A DNA stretch of 64,000 nt from Thalassobellus sp050294475. GTDB taxonomy: Bacteria; Bacteroidota; Bacteroidia; Flavobacteriales; Flavobacteriaceae. This document shows positions 1 to 9,406 of the stretch, piece by piece. The stretch spans positions 186,001 through 250,000 of the forward strand of contig JBNKOE010000013.1 of NCBI GenBank assembly GCA_050294475.1, given 5' to 3'. Position 1 is the stretch's first letter. Each line of letters opens with the position of its first letter. The notes below the pieces were generated by a model, which saw only the letters and a program-made list of their open reading frames with translations, had not been told where the DNA came from and ran no database searches. The position numbers and the translations under genes were made by a program.

Positions 1-111
1 TTCTCTTTTTTTATACCTTCTTTTCTCGTTTATATAAAAAAATGTTTTCTCAAAAAAAATAATTAATTTTCAATACTTTTATATAAAATCAACCTTTTAA
101 ATATTGCTAAA

Positions 112-999
112 ATGAAATACAAAATTGGAATTTTAATAACTCTTTTATTTGGTATTATTTTATTTTATTCTTGCAAAAACAATAAAAAAGTAAACGAAGC
201 AAATACCTTAATAGTTACTGAAGAAAAAACACCTAATTTAGAATTTCTTTGGGAAACAGACTCCGTTCTCAAAACACCAGAATCTGCTCTATATGACAAT
301 ACCAGAAATGTTATTTATGTATCTAACGTCAATTTAAATCCTAGACAAAAAGATAATAATGGTTTTATTTCCAAACTAGACAATAATGGAAATATCATTG
401 AATTAGAATGGGTAAAAGGCATGAGTTCTCCAAAAGGCCTAGGTTTATTTGACAACATATTATATGTTACCGATGTTGATGAAGTAATAGCTATTAATGT
501 AGAAACTAACTCAATTATAAAAAAATACCCAGTTGCCAATGCTGGTATGCTAAATGATATTTCTATTGATAAAGACGGAACTATTTTTATTACAGATATG
601 GATGCAGGTAAAATTCTAACATTAAAGAATGAATCTATTTCTATTTGGAAATCAGACATTAATAAACCTAACGGTGTTTTTGTTGAAGACAATCGAATTT
701 TAATAGCTTCATCAGATGGAAAACTAACTTCATATAACAAAGCCTCAAAAGAACCTTCAATAATTTGTGAAGGCATCTCTAGTGGTGATGGCGTTGAAAT
801 AATGAAATCTGGAAGCTATTTAGTTTCAGACTGGACAGGAGAAGTTTTTTTAATTAAAAATGGAACATTAACATCATTACTTTCTACCAAAGAAAACAAT
901 ATACAAACAGCAGATATTGGAATTATAAAAGATAAAAACACACTACTAATTCCTACTTTTTTTAATAACAAATTGGTTGCTTATAAAGTAAATGAGTAA
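112..999 (+). CDS. SMP-30/gluconolactonase-like beta-propeller lipoprotein
   Basis: The 295-residue protein starts with a short basic n-region, a hydrophobic stretch and a cysteine near residue 21 (FYSCKNN), so it is read as a lipoprotein. The rest is a series of NHL/SMP-30-like blade repeats with motifs such as NDISIDKDGTIFITD and NGVFVEDNRILIASSDGK. This is the pattern of the SMP-30/gluconolactonase/LRE family, whose members include sugar lactonases and many proteins of unknown substrate. It lies on the same strand as the carbohydrate genes that follow but is separated from them by about 460 bp, so it is not clearly in the same transcript. The enzyme activity is not shown; a purely structural propeller is also possible. 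Confidence 0.7.
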   Translation: MKYKIGILITLLFGIILFYSCKNNKKVNEANTLIVTEEKTPNLEFLWETDSVLKTPESALYDNTRNVIYVSNVNLNPRQKDNNGFISKLDNNGNIIELEWVKGMSSPKGLGLFDNILYVTDVDEVIAINVETNSIIKKYPVANAGMLNDISIDKDGTIFITDMDAGKILTLKNESISIWKSDINKPNGVFVEDNRILIASSDGKLTSYNKASKEPSIICEGISSGDGVEIMKSGSYLVSDWTGEVFLIKNGTLTSLLSTKENNIQTADIGIIKDKNTLLIPTFFNNKLVAYKVNE

Positions 1000-1461
1000 T
1001 TTAAAAGACATAACTTAAAAAGCTAAAATATTTTTTTTAAGTAAAATTGTTGTACAAAAAGCCTCTAGCATTATTGAAGAAGCTATAAACATGTTACCTT
1101 ACAAAGGTGCACAAATTATTAGTGAGTATTAAAGAACTTTTTAATGCATAAATTGCTAGAAAACAAATACGAATTTACTTTTATTATAATTCCTAAAAAT
1201 TGATAGAAAATAAAAATTGACTTCTATTATTCTACAAATAAATTAGTTAAATTTTACTCAATAATTTTAAAAGAGGTAAAAGACTTGTATTAAACACTCT
1301 AAGTTGAAAAAAATGTCATTTTAATACACTTTTTAGCTAATTTATACCCCCTAATAACACACAACTTTCTTTTATTTTAGCAATTGTTAAAATTTTAAAA
1401 TAATCATATGAAATACTTAAAATTTAGAAAACTTAATTATTCATACATTTTAATAAAAAAT
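1000..1461. other. Long AT-rich intergenic stretch with a possible decayed ORF
   Basis: No intact gene is visible here. A short open stretch at about 1037-1131 (+) reads roughly SKIVVQKASSIIEEAINML followed by PYKGAQIISEY and a stop. It is more protein-like than its surroundings but has no start codon, so it may be a gene remnant; its family is not recognised. The rest is low-complexity AT-rich sequence leading into the GH43 gene. No clear TAnnTTTG promoter box was found. Confidence 0.35.
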
Positions 1462-2496
1462 ATGATGTCCAATTTCGAAATAAGAATAAAAAACATTTTA
1501 AGTGTAAAACTACTATGTATTTTTCTTTTATTAATAATTAGTAATTGTAATTGTAAACAAAAAACAGAATCTACAAATAACAAAATTAAAACATTTAAAA
1601 TTACCAACCCGGTAATCAAAGGTCATTTTGCAGATCCTTCAATCGTTAAATTTAAAGACAAATATTATGTTTATGCAACTATAGATCCTTGGGGAGGAGA
1701 AGAACTAGCTGTTTTTGAATCTTCAGATTTTATTAATTGGGAACAAAAGCATATAAATTGGCCAACTAAAGAAGCTTGTACAAGCCCTACATCGAATACT
1801 AGTAGAGTTTGGGCACCTTCGGTAATCCAAGGCAAAAACAAAAAGTTTTATATGTACATTTCTGTAGGTAGTGAAATTTGGGTTGGCATTAGTGAAAACC
1901 CATTAGGTCCATGGAAAAATGCTAAGTCAGACAACAGTCCATTTATTAAAGGTAATATGTTCCCTGAATATCATATGATTGATGCTGAAGCTTTTATTGA
2001 TGATGATGGACAAGCTTACTTATATTGGGGTTCTGGATTAAATTGGGTAAACGGACATTGCTTTATTGTTAAATTAAATGAAGATATGATTTCTTTTAAT
2101 GAAGAAGACATCAAAGACATTACTCCACCAAACTATTTTGAAGCGCCTTTTATGTTAAAAAAACATGGAAAATATTTTCTAACATATTCTGATGGAAAAT
2201 GTACTAACAGCACGTATAAAGTACGATACTCTATAAGCGACACACCTTACGGTCCTTGGAAAGAAGGCATAAACAGTCCTATTTTATCAACCTCAACAGA
2301 TTCAACTACATTAGGACCAGGACATCACACAATTTTTAATGAAAATAATCAAGATTATATTCTATACCATAGAATTAAAGATAATAAGGATGACCTTTTA
2401 AGAGAAATAGCTATTGATAGCTTAAACTTTGATAATAATAGTGTTATATCAAAAGTAATTCCAAATAGAGGTGCTACTAGTTTTATAAAAAACTAA
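1462..2496 (+). CDS. Glycoside hydrolase family 43 lipoprotein
   Basis: This is a single-domain GH43 five-bladed beta-propeller glycosidase, likely acting on terminal arabinofuranosyl, xylosyl or galactosyl residues. The three family acidic residues are visible when numbered from the chosen start: catalytic base D58 (HFADPS), pKa modulator D174 (MIDAEAF) and general acid E227 (YFEAPFM). The reading frame is open from an ATG at 1408. The ATG at 1462 is preferred because it gives a normal-length signal peptide (KLLCIFLLLIISNC) ending in lipidation-type cysteines at residues 29/31, so the enzyme is probably membrane-anchored. It is the first gene of the polysaccharide-degradation run, 15 bp before the BNR-4 gene. 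The GH43 subfamily, and so the substrate, cannot be fixed by eye. Confidence 0.85.
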   Translation: MMSNFEIRIKNILSVKLLCIFLLLIISNCNCKQKTESTNNKIKTFKITNPVIKGHFADPSIVKFKDKYYVYATIDPWGGEELAVFESSDFINWEQKHINWPTKEACTSPTSNTSRVWAPSVIQGKNKKFYMYISVGSEIWVGISENPLGPWKNAKSDNSPFIKGNMFPEYHMIDAEAFIDDDGQAYLYWGSGLNWVNGHCFIVKLNEDMISFNEEDIKDITPPNYFEAPFMLKKHGKYFLTYSDGKCTNSTYKVRYSISDTPYGPWKEGINSPILSTSTDSTTLGPGHHTIFNENNQDYILYHRIKDNKDDLLREIAIDSLNFDNNSVISKVIPNRGATSFIKN

Positions 2497-2511
2497 ACTT
2501 TTAAAATTGCA

Positions 2512-3837
2512 ATGATAAAAATTAAAACATTATTCCATATTCCAAATTACTTACTAGTAATAGTATGTTTTATTTGTTTATCATCATGCTCAAAAACCAT
2601 TACATATTCGCCTATTGGCAAAGGCTGGAGTAACAATTCTGTAAACACCGTTAAATTTAGAAAAAACGCATTAACTACTTATAAAGAACATCAATTTGTT
2701 GGCTACTATGATGGTGAAGGTTATTTAGTTCTCGGAAAAAGAAAAATAAATAATGATGCTTGGGTAACTGTAAAAACACCTTATAAAGGAAATGTAAACG
2801 ATGCTCATAATTCAATTAGCATTGCAGTTGATGGCAAAGGCTATTTGCATGTAAGCTGGGATCAACATGACACTAAACTTAAATATGCAAAAAGTAAAAA
2901 ACCACTAAGCTTAAAACTAGGAAAAGAAATACCAATGACAGGTAAGCAAGAACTAAAAGTTACCTATCCGCAGTTTTATAATTTACCTAACGGAAATTTA
3001 TTATTCTTTTATCGTTCTGGTGCTTCAGGTAAAGGTAATATGATTATAAATTCTTTTGATATTGAAAATCAAAAATGGACACAAATTCAACAAAACTTAA
3101 TAGATGGTGAAAATAAGCGAAGTGCTTACTGGCAAGCATCAATAGATAGCAAAGGCACTATTCATCTTTCTTGGGTTTGGCGAGAAAGCTGGGACGTATC
3201 TACCAATCATGATATTGGTTATGCTCAATCAAAAGATGGTGGACTTACTTGGCAAAAATCTAACGGTGAAAATTACACATTACCAATTACAGCAAAAAAC
3301 GCAGAATATACATGGATAATTCCACAAAAAAGTAGTTTAATAAACCAAACTGCAATGACTACAGACTCAAAAGGCAATCCTTATATTATAAGTTATTGGA
3401 GCGAAAATAAAATTCCTCAATTTCAAATTGTCTACAAAGAAAATGCTGTTTGGAAAAAAGAAAACACTGGTTTTAGAACAACTGCTTTTTATTTAGGTGG
3501 TGGAGGCACTAAAAGTATTCCTATTTCTAGGCCAGATATTTTTATTAATGAAAAGGATTCAAGCCGCTTGATATATTTACTTTTCAGAGATGAAGAAAGA
3601 GGAAACAAAGTATCTATAGCTTATAAAGATTTTAACAAAATATTACCTTGGAAAATAAAAGATATAACTAAAAATGCTGTTGGGCAATGGGAACCTAATT
3701 ATGACATTTCTCTTTGGAAAAAACACAATGAATTAGATATTTTCACCCAAGAAGTTACGCAAATTGATGGTGAAGGTTTAGCAAAAAAAACAGCAACAAT
3801 GGTAAATGTATTAACCTTAAAAAAGCTTCCCAAATGA
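2512..3837 (+). CDS. BNR-4 family beta-propeller lipoprotein, candidate PL25/PL24-like uronate lyase
   Basis: The 441-residue protein has a lipoprotein signal (FICLSSCS, Cys26) followed by a BNR/Asp-box seven-blade-propeller type sequence. The N-terminal half has H99 (NDAHNS) and H119 (SWDQH), then Y152 (TYPQF) and R168 (FFYRSG), with tyrosine Y207 (SAYWQA) further on. From memory, the PL25 ulvan lyase PLSV_3936 uses two His 20 residues apart, a Tyr/Arg pair 16 apart and a second Tyr about 42 later; the same spacings occur here. That would make it an endo-acting lyase leaving 4,5-unsaturated uronyl ends, the substrate type of the GH105 encoded two genes later. Family membership is seen; lyase activity is inferred. 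A sialidase-like or non-catalytic propeller is the alternative. Confidence 0.65.
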   Translation: MIKIKTLFHIPNYLLVIVCFICLSSCSKTITYSPIGKGWSNNSVNTVKFRKNALTTYKEHQFVGYYDGEGYLVLGKRKINNDAWVTVKTPYKGNVNDAHNSISIAVDGKGYLHVSWDQHDTKLKYAKSKKPLSLKLGKEIPMTGKQELKVTYPQFYNLPNGNLLFFYRSGASGKGNMIINSFDIENQKWTQIQQNLIDGENKRSAYWQASIDSKGTIHLSWVWRESWDVSTNHDIGYAQSKDGGLTWQKSNGENYTLPITAKNAEYTWIIPQKSSLINQTAMTTDSKGNPYIISYWSENKIPQFQIVYKENAVWKKENTGFRTTAFYLGGGGTKSIPISRPDIFINEKDSSRLIYLLFRDEERGNKVSIAYKDFNKILPWKIKDITKNAVGQWEPNYDISLWKKHNELDIFTQEVTQIDGEGLAKKTATMVNVLTLKKLPK

Positions 3838-4706
3838 AAATATATAAGTATTTAACAATATTACTTTTAATGACATTTTGCTATAGCTGTTTAAAGAAAA
3901 AAGATAGTGAGAATAGTAAAATTCCAAAGATTGAAGGGTATCATTTATTATGGAATGATGAGTTTGATCTAAATGGAAAACCTAACGAAAAAAACTGGTC
4001 GTTTGAACATGGTTTTGTTAGAAATGATGAGTTGCAATGGTATCAAGAAGAAAATGCAAACATACAAGATGGTGTCTTAATTATAAAAGGAAAAAGAGAA
4101 CGTATTAAAAACACCAATTATAATTCACAAAGCAATGATTGGAAAATAAACCGAGAATATGCTAACTATAGCTCTTCATCTATAAATACTAGCAATAAAT
4201 TTAGTTTTCAATATGGTATTTTAGAAGTAAAAGCTAAAATAGATACGTTGTCTGGTTTATGGCCTGCTATTTGGACTTTAGGAGTCTCTAAACCTTGGCC
4301 ATCCAGTGGAGAAATAGATTTAATGGAATATTACCAAATAGAAAACAAACCTCATATTCTTGCAAATGCCGCTTGGAAAGGCGAACAAGAAGTTTTATGG
4401 GATAGTAAACAAACCCCTTTTAAATATTTTTTGAAGAAAGATTCAAATTGGGCTACAAAGTTTCATGTTTGGAAAATGGATTGGACAGAAACTCACATTA
4501 AACTCTATTTAGACAACGAATTATTAAACGAAATAGACCTTAGTAAAACCAACAATCCAGATGGTTTTAATCCTTTTCATCAACCACATTATGTATTACT
4601 TAATTTGGCTATAGGCAGTAATGGTGGAAACCCTACAGAAACTAAATTTCCGAAAGAATATATTATAGATTATGTGCGTGTGTATCAAAAAAATGAAAAA
4701 TTATAA
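3834..4706 (+). CDS. Glycoside hydrolase family 16 lipoprotein (endo-glycanase)
   Basis: This is a GH16 beta-jelly-roll endo-glycanase with a lipoprotein signal peptide (Cys19 in YSCLKKK). The active-site strand reads SSGEIDLMEYY, giving nucleophile E160, helper D162 and acid/base E165 in the ExDxxE (beta-bulge) form found in laminarinase/galactanase-type GH16 enzymes. Aromatic residues such as NEKNW, LQWYQEEN and GLWPAIWT fit the substrate cleft. The start ATG overlaps the stop of the preceding gene (ATGA), so the two are translationally coupled. Likely substrates are beta-1,3-glucan or a beta-1,3/1,6-galactan backbone; sequence alone does not decide. It probably cuts the main chain while its neighbours trim the side groups. 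Confidence 0.85.
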   Translation: MKIYKYLTILLLMTFCYSCLKKKDSENSKIPKIEGYHLLWNDEFDLNGKPNEKNWSFEHGFVRNDELQWYQEENANIQDGVLIIKGKRERIKNTNYNSQSNDWKINREYANYSSSSINTSNKFSFQYGILEVKAKIDTLSGLWPAIWTLGVSKPWPSSGEIDLMEYYQIENKPHILANAAWKGEQEVLWDSKQTPFKYFLKKDSNWATKFHVWKMDWTETHIKLYLDNELLNEIDLSKTNNPDGFNPFHQPHYVLLNLAIGSNGGNPTETKFPKEYIIDYVRVYQKNEKL

Positions 4707-4718
4707 TTATTCAAAAAA

Positions 4719-5870
4719 ATGAAAAACCACAAAATCATTAATCTTTTAAGTCTCTTGCTGTTATTATTTTATAGCTGTGGCTCTACAAACATAAAACAAG
4801 CTAGTATTTTATCTGAAAACAAAGAAAATGTATTAAAAATTATAAATAAAGTAAACATACACTGGCAAGAATCACAACCAAATCCAGAAAATGCGTTTTG
4901 GCATGTATCAGCTTATCATACAGGAAATATGGAAGCTTATAAAGTAACTAAAAACGAAAAATACCTTGATTATTCTTTAGCTTGGGCTAATAAAAACAAA
5001 TGGATGGGTGCTAAATCTCAAAATAAGGTAGAATGGAAATACGATTATGGAGAAGATGATACACATGTTCTATTTGGCGATTGGCAAATTTGCTTTCAAA
5101 CTTATATAGACTTATATAATTTTACAGGTAAAAATGACCCCTCTAAAATTGCACGTGCACGTGAAGTCATGGAATACCAAATGAGTACTAACACCAATGA
5201 CTACTGGTGGTGGGCAGATGGCTTGTATATGGCAATGCCTGTAATGACTAAACTTTACAAAGCTACAGGTAATGACCTTTATTTAGAAAAACTATACGAA
5301 TATTTAGAATATGCAAACAGTATTATGTTTGATGAAGACGAAAATTTATACTACAGAGATGCTAAATATGTATATCCAAAACACAAAAGCACGAATGGTA
5401 AAAAAGATTTTTGGGCAAGAGGCGATGGTTGGGTCTTTGCTGGTTTAGCAAAAGTAATTCAAGATTTACCTGAAAATGCGAAACATAGAGAAACCTATAT
5501 CACTCGTTTTAAATCCATGGCAAAATCGTTAAAGCAAATACAACAACCAGAAGGCTATTGGACACGTAGTATGTTAGATCCAGAGTATGCACCAGGACCA
5601 GAAACTAGTGGAACAGCATTTTTTACTTATGGTTTTTTATGGGGAATTAATAATGGCATTTTGGATAATAAAGAATATGTACCCGTAATTGAGAAAAGCT
5701 GGAAATACTTAACAGAAGTAGCACTTCAAAAAAACGGAAAAATAGGCTATGTACAACCTATTGGAGAAAGAGCCATTCCAGGCCAAATTGTAGATGTTAA
5801 TTCTACGGCAGACTTTGGTGTTGGTGCTTTTTTATTAGCTGCTAGTGAGATGTATCAATTTTTAAAATAA
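4719..5870 (+). CDS. Glycoside hydrolase family 105 (unsaturated uronyl hydrolase) lipoprotein
   Basis: This is an (alpha/alpha)6-barrel enzyme of the GH88/GH105 group, which removes 4,5-unsaturated glucuronic or galacturonic acid from oligosaccharides made by polysaccharide lyases, by hydrating the enol ether. The catalytic aspartate is D167 in WWWADGLYMAMP. A second conserved motif, FWARGDGWVFAGL, lies near residue 237, and the C-terminal TSGTAFFTYGFLWG matches the family. A lipoprotein signal peptide ends at Cys20 (LFYSCGS). It starts 12 bp after the GH16 gene. Its presence implies that some enzyme in the pathway is a uronate lyase, most simply the BNR-4 protein upstream. The substrate could be ulvan, rhamnogalacturonan or arabinogalactan fragments. 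Confidence 0.87.
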   Translation: MKNHKIINLLSLLLLLFYSCGSTNIKQASILSENKENVLKIINKVNIHWQESQPNPENAFWHVSAYHTGNMEAYKVTKNEKYLDYSLAWANKNKWMGAKSQNKVEWKYDYGEDDTHVLFGDWQICFQTYIDLYNFTGKNDPSKIARAREVMEYQMSTNTNDYWWWADGLYMAMPVMTKLYKATGNDLYLEKLYEYLEYANSIMFDEDENLYYRDAKYVYPKHKSTNGKKDFWARGDGWVFAGLAKVIQDLPENAKHRETYITRFKSMAKSLKQIQQPEGYWTRSMLDPEYAPGPETSGTAFFTYGFLWGINNGILDNKEYVPVIEKSWKYLTEVALQKNGKIGYVQPIGERAIPGQIVDVNSTADFGVGAFLLAASEMYQFLK

Positions 5871-5898
5871 AATACTAATAATGTTCAATCAAAATAAA

Positions 5899-8016
5899 AT
5901 GAATTTTAAATACTTAACACTTTTTGGCTTTATTCTAAGTCTAATATCTTGTAATACAAATCCAGATAATGAAAATTACCTATTTACCTACTTTACAGGA
6001 AATGGCTCTGGAGAGGAATCTATTCGTTATGCTTTAAGCTATGATGGGTATAATTATTATACACTTAACAATAATGAACCTATTATAAGTTCCGAAAAAA
6101 TAAGTTCTACAGGCGGTGTTCGCGATCCTCATATTTTACGAGGTGCAGATGGAAAAACTTTTTATATGGTGGTTACCGATATGGTTTCTGCTAATGGCTG
6201 GAATTCAAATAGAGCCATGGTATTATTAAAGTCTACAGATTTAATTAATTGGACGTCTAGTGTCGTTAATATTCAAAAAAGATTCAAAAACCAAGAAAAC
6301 TTATTACGTGTTTGGGCACCACAAACCATATACGACCCTGTTGCAAAAAAGTACATGATTTATTTTTCAATGAAACATGGAGATGATAAAGACAAAATAT
6401 ATTATGCCTACGCTAATAAAGATTTTACCGATTTAGAAAGTGAACCCAAACAACTACTTTTTAAAGATGGCGCTTGTATTGATGGTGATATAATTTTCAA
6501 AGATGGAAAATATCATTTATTCTTTAAAAATGAAGATGACGGTGCCAAAGGCATTATGCAAGCTGTTTCTGATAGTTTAACAAGCGGTTACAAAATGCTA
6601 GATGGCTATATGAATGTTACAAATAAGCCCGTTGAAGGCTCCGGTATTTTCAAAATGATTGATTCCGATAAATATATTTTAATGTATGATATGTATACTT
6701 CGGGTAAATACCAATTTACGGAAAGTACAGATTTAACTAATTTTAAAGTAGTTGATGATGCAATCTCAATGAATTTCCACCCAAGACATGGTACTATAAT
6801 TCCTATAACTAAAGCAGAAACTAACCTGTTGTTAAAAAAATGGGGAGGCATTAGTAAAACATCTTTTATAGGTTTTAATTCAGAAAAAATTAAAAAAAAC
6901 AATGTGGTTATTGATGATGAGAAAGAAACTATTTATATTCCTGTAAAACAAGGAACAGATTTAAAAAATTTCAATCCAGATATAACACTTGTTCCTTGGG
7001 TATCATCAACATTTATAGGCTCTCAAGATTTTTCAAATGGTGATATTAATTATACAATCAGTTCAGGAGGAAATCAAAAAAACTATAAAATATCAGCACA
7101 GGTAAATAACAACCCTGTTTTAGATGGCTTTTATGCAGATCCTGAAATTATTTATTCTAATAAAACAAACAAGTACTACCTCTATCCTACTAGTGATGGT
7201 TTTACAGGATGGTCTGGAACATATTTTAAAACTTTTTCTTCTGAAGATTTAGTAAATTGGAAAGACGAAGGTATTATTCTCGATTTAAAAAAAGATGTGA
7301 GTTGGGCGAATAGAAATGCATGGGCACCAACGGCTATAGAAAAGAAAATAAATGGTGCATACAAATACTTTTATTATTTCACTGCAGCACAAAAAATAGG
7401 GGTAGCTGTTTCAAATAATCCTGCAGGACCATTTGTTGATTCTGGGAAAGCATTAATAGCAGAAAGACCCAAAGGCATCAAAGGCGGACAAGAAATTGAT
7501 CCCGATGTATTTACAGATCCTGTTTCAGGTAAAAACTATTTGTATTGGGGTAATGGTTATATGGCCTGTGTAGAATTAAATGATGACATGACTTCTATAA
7601 AAGATAATACTTTAAAAATAATGACTCCAAAGGATAATACTTTTAGAGAAGGAACTGAAGTTTTTTACAGAAAAGGAACCTATTATTTTATGTGGTCTGA
7701 GGACGATACAAGAAGTCCTAATTACAGAGTAAGATACGCAACATCTAAATCGCCAACTGGTCCTTTAACAATTCCTGAAAACAACTTAATTCTAGAGAAA
7801 AAACCAGAAGATGGTATTTATGGTACGGGGCATAATAGTGTTATTCAAACTCCAAACAGTGATACTTGGCATATTGTTTATCATCGTTTTAACAGACCAA
7901 ATGGCATTACAATGGGCGATGCTGCTGGTTATAATAGAGAAGTTTGTATTGATAAATTAGAATTTAATGCTGATGGCAGTATCATTCCTGTGATACCAAC
8001 ACTATCTGGAATTTAA
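5899..8016 (+). CDS. Two-domain glycoside hydrolase family 43 lipoprotein
   Basis: One 705-residue polypeptide carries two GH43 propellers. The first (about residues 55-310) shows RDPHILRG, CIDGDIIFKDG and EGSGIFKM, supplying the two Asp and the Glu of the family. A beta-sandwich-like linker (about 325-395) follows. The second (about 400-705) begins NPVLDGFYADPEI and has DPDVFTDPVSG and FREGTEVFYRKG. Both sites look catalytically complete. The ATG at 5899 is preferred to the one at 5881 because it places the signal peptide (YLTLFGFILSLISC) at a normal distance. The two domains differ in sequence, so they probably have different linkage preferences, for example arabinofuranosidase plus xylosidase or galactosidase. 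The gene belongs to the degradation operon. Confidence 0.83.
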   Translation: MNFKYLTLFGFILSLISCNTNPDNENYLFTYFTGNGSGEESIRYALSYDGYNYYTLNNNEPIISSEKISSTGGVRDPHILRGADGKTFYMVVTDMVSANGWNSNRAMVLLKSTDLINWTSSVVNIQKRFKNQENLLRVWAPQTIYDPVAKKYMIYFSMKHGDDKDKIYYAYANKDFTDLESEPKQLLFKDGACIDGDIIFKDGKYHLFFKNEDDGAKGIMQAVSDSLTSGYKMLDGYMNVTNKPVEGSGIFKMIDSDKYILMYDMYTSGKYQFTESTDLTNFKVVDDAISMNFHPRHGTIIPITKAETNLLLKKWGGISKTSFIGFNSEKIKKNNVVIDDEKETIYIPVKQGTDLKNFNPDITLVPWVSSTFIGSQDFSNGDINYTISSGGNQKNYKISAQVNNNPVLDGFYADPEIIYSNKTNKYYLYPTSDGFTGWSGTYFKTFSSEDLVNWKDEGIILDLKKDVSWANRNAWAPTAIEKKINGAYKYFYYFTAAQKIGVAVSNNPAGPFVDSGKALIAERPKGIKGGQEIDPDVFTDPVSGKNYLYWGNGYMACVELNDDMTSIKDNTLKIMTPKDNTFREGTEVFYRKGTYYFMWSEDDTRSPNYRVRYATSKSPTGPLTIPENNLILEKKPEDGIYGTGHNSVIQTPNSDTWHIVYHRFNRPNGITMGDAAGYNREVCIDKLEFNADGSIIPVIPTLSGI

Positions 8017-8070
8017 AAAAGTTTAATCTTAAAAAATTCAATCATTATCAATTAAAGAAAGAGTCTACAA

Positions 8071-9318
8071 ATGATTTATCAATTAAAAAATAGTTTACTA
8101 ATCCTAACTATATTGTTTCTAGCTATAAACAAGACTTATTCTCAAGGAAATAAATTACAAGAAGAAAGTCCAGAAGAAGTTAGAGCATTTTTTGTGTCGT
8201 CATTAATTAAAATAGGAGACCCTTTATTAACAGCATTAAGCAAAAACAAATTGAAAAAATTAATGCCAGTAGAAAAATCTCCAGGAGCTTGGGATGATCG
8301 AACCCATGTAACCTATTTAGAAGGTTTTGGAAGACTACTTTCTGGCATGGCACCTTGGTTAGAATTAGGTCCAGATAATACAGAAGAAGGTAAATTGAGA
8401 CTAAAGTACATTACTTTAGCTCAAAAATGTATTCATAATGCCACAGACCCTGAGTCTCCCGATTTTATGAATTTCAACAAAGACAAACAGCCTTTAGTTG
8501 ACGCCGCTTTTTTTGCACAAGCATTAATTAGAGCTCCTAAACAACTGTGGGAGCCTTTGGATAATACAACAAAAGAAAATGTCATCAAAGCTTTAAAATC
8601 TACAAGAGTTATAAAACCATATTATAGTAATTGGTTGCTTTTTTCTGGAATGATAGAAGCCGCATTAGTTAAGTTTGATTCAGGAGCAGATATAATGCGA
8701 TTAGATTATCCTTTAAACAAGCATAAAGAATGGTATTTAGGAGATGGTATATACGGAGATGGTCCCGATTTTCATTGGGATTATTACAATAGTTTTGTTA
8801 TCCATCCTATGATTCTTGATATTTTAAAAGTTTTAAATAAAAAAGATAAAAATGTTAAAAAGGATTATGATCTGGCATTAAAACGAGCTACACGCTACGC
8901 AGCCATTCAAGAACGATTAATTTCTCCCGATGGCACATATCCGCCAATTGGCAGGTCATTAGCTTACCGTTTTGGTGCCTTTCAATTGTTATCACAAATA
9001 GCACTTTGGAAAGAACTACCAAAGGAAGTAAACCCTGCACAAGTACGTTCGGCATTATATACTATGATTCACAATCAAATAAATGCACCCGAAACTTTTG
9101 ATAAAAAGGGTTGGTTACAAATTGGATTATATGGCCATCAACCAAATATTGGAGAAGGATACATTTCTACTGGTAGTTTGTATTTATGTTCTGAGGCCTT
9201 TATGGTTCTTGGATTACCGACTGATGATATATTTTGGAGTGAACCTTACCATCCTTGGACTCAAAAGAAAATTTGGTCGGGTCAAAATATTCCAATTGAC
9301 CATGCTATAAAAAACTGA
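8071..9318 (+). CDS. DUF2264 family protein, candidate GH154-type glucuronidase
   Basis: The 415-residue secreted protein has a type I signal peptide (LLILTILFLAINKTYSQ). Its body matches the DUF2264 family: WDDRTHVTYLEGFGRLLSGM, DAAFFAQALIRAP, YYSNWLLFSGMIEAALV and DGPDFHWDYYNSFVIHPMIL. These proteins have an all-helical toroid like GH88/GH105. Some have been characterised as beta-glucuronidases (family GH154, from memory, in arabinogalactan degradation). In this locus it would be a second uronic-acid-removing exo-enzyme beside GH105 and GH2. The gene follows the GH43 gene after 54 bp and is followed by 88 bp before GH2. The family call is confident; the activity is inferred. Confidence 0.75.
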   Translation: MIYQLKNSLLILTILFLAINKTYSQGNKLQEESPEEVRAFFVSSLIKIGDPLLTALSKNKLKKLMPVEKSPGAWDDRTHVTYLEGFGRLLSGMAPWLELGPDNTEEGKLRLKYITLAQKCIHNATDPESPDFMNFNKDKQPLVDAAFFAQALIRAPKQLWEPLDNTTKENVIKALKSTRVIKPYYSNWLLFSGMIEAALVKFDSGADIMRLDYPLNKHKEWYLGDGIYGDGPDFHWDYYNSFVIHPMILDILKVLNKKDKNVKKDYDLALKRATRYAAIQERLISPDGTYPPIGRSLAYRFGAFQLLSQIALWKELPKEVNPAQVRSALYTMIHNQINAPETFDKKGWLQIGLYGHQPNIGEGYISTGSLYLCSEAFMVLGLPTDDIFWSEPYHPWTQKKIWSGQNIPIDHAIKN

Positions 9319-9406
9319 GTTCGTTTTGTTTGTGTATCAATATTATAAACATAATAAAATCAAACAACTTAATCCATTCTATTTGTAATATATAAATTTA
9401 TACACT

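Noticed and set aside
315..776. 153-codon reading frame on the - strand within the first gene
   Set aside because: It lies fully inside the SMP-30-like gene and its translation has no recognisable domain.
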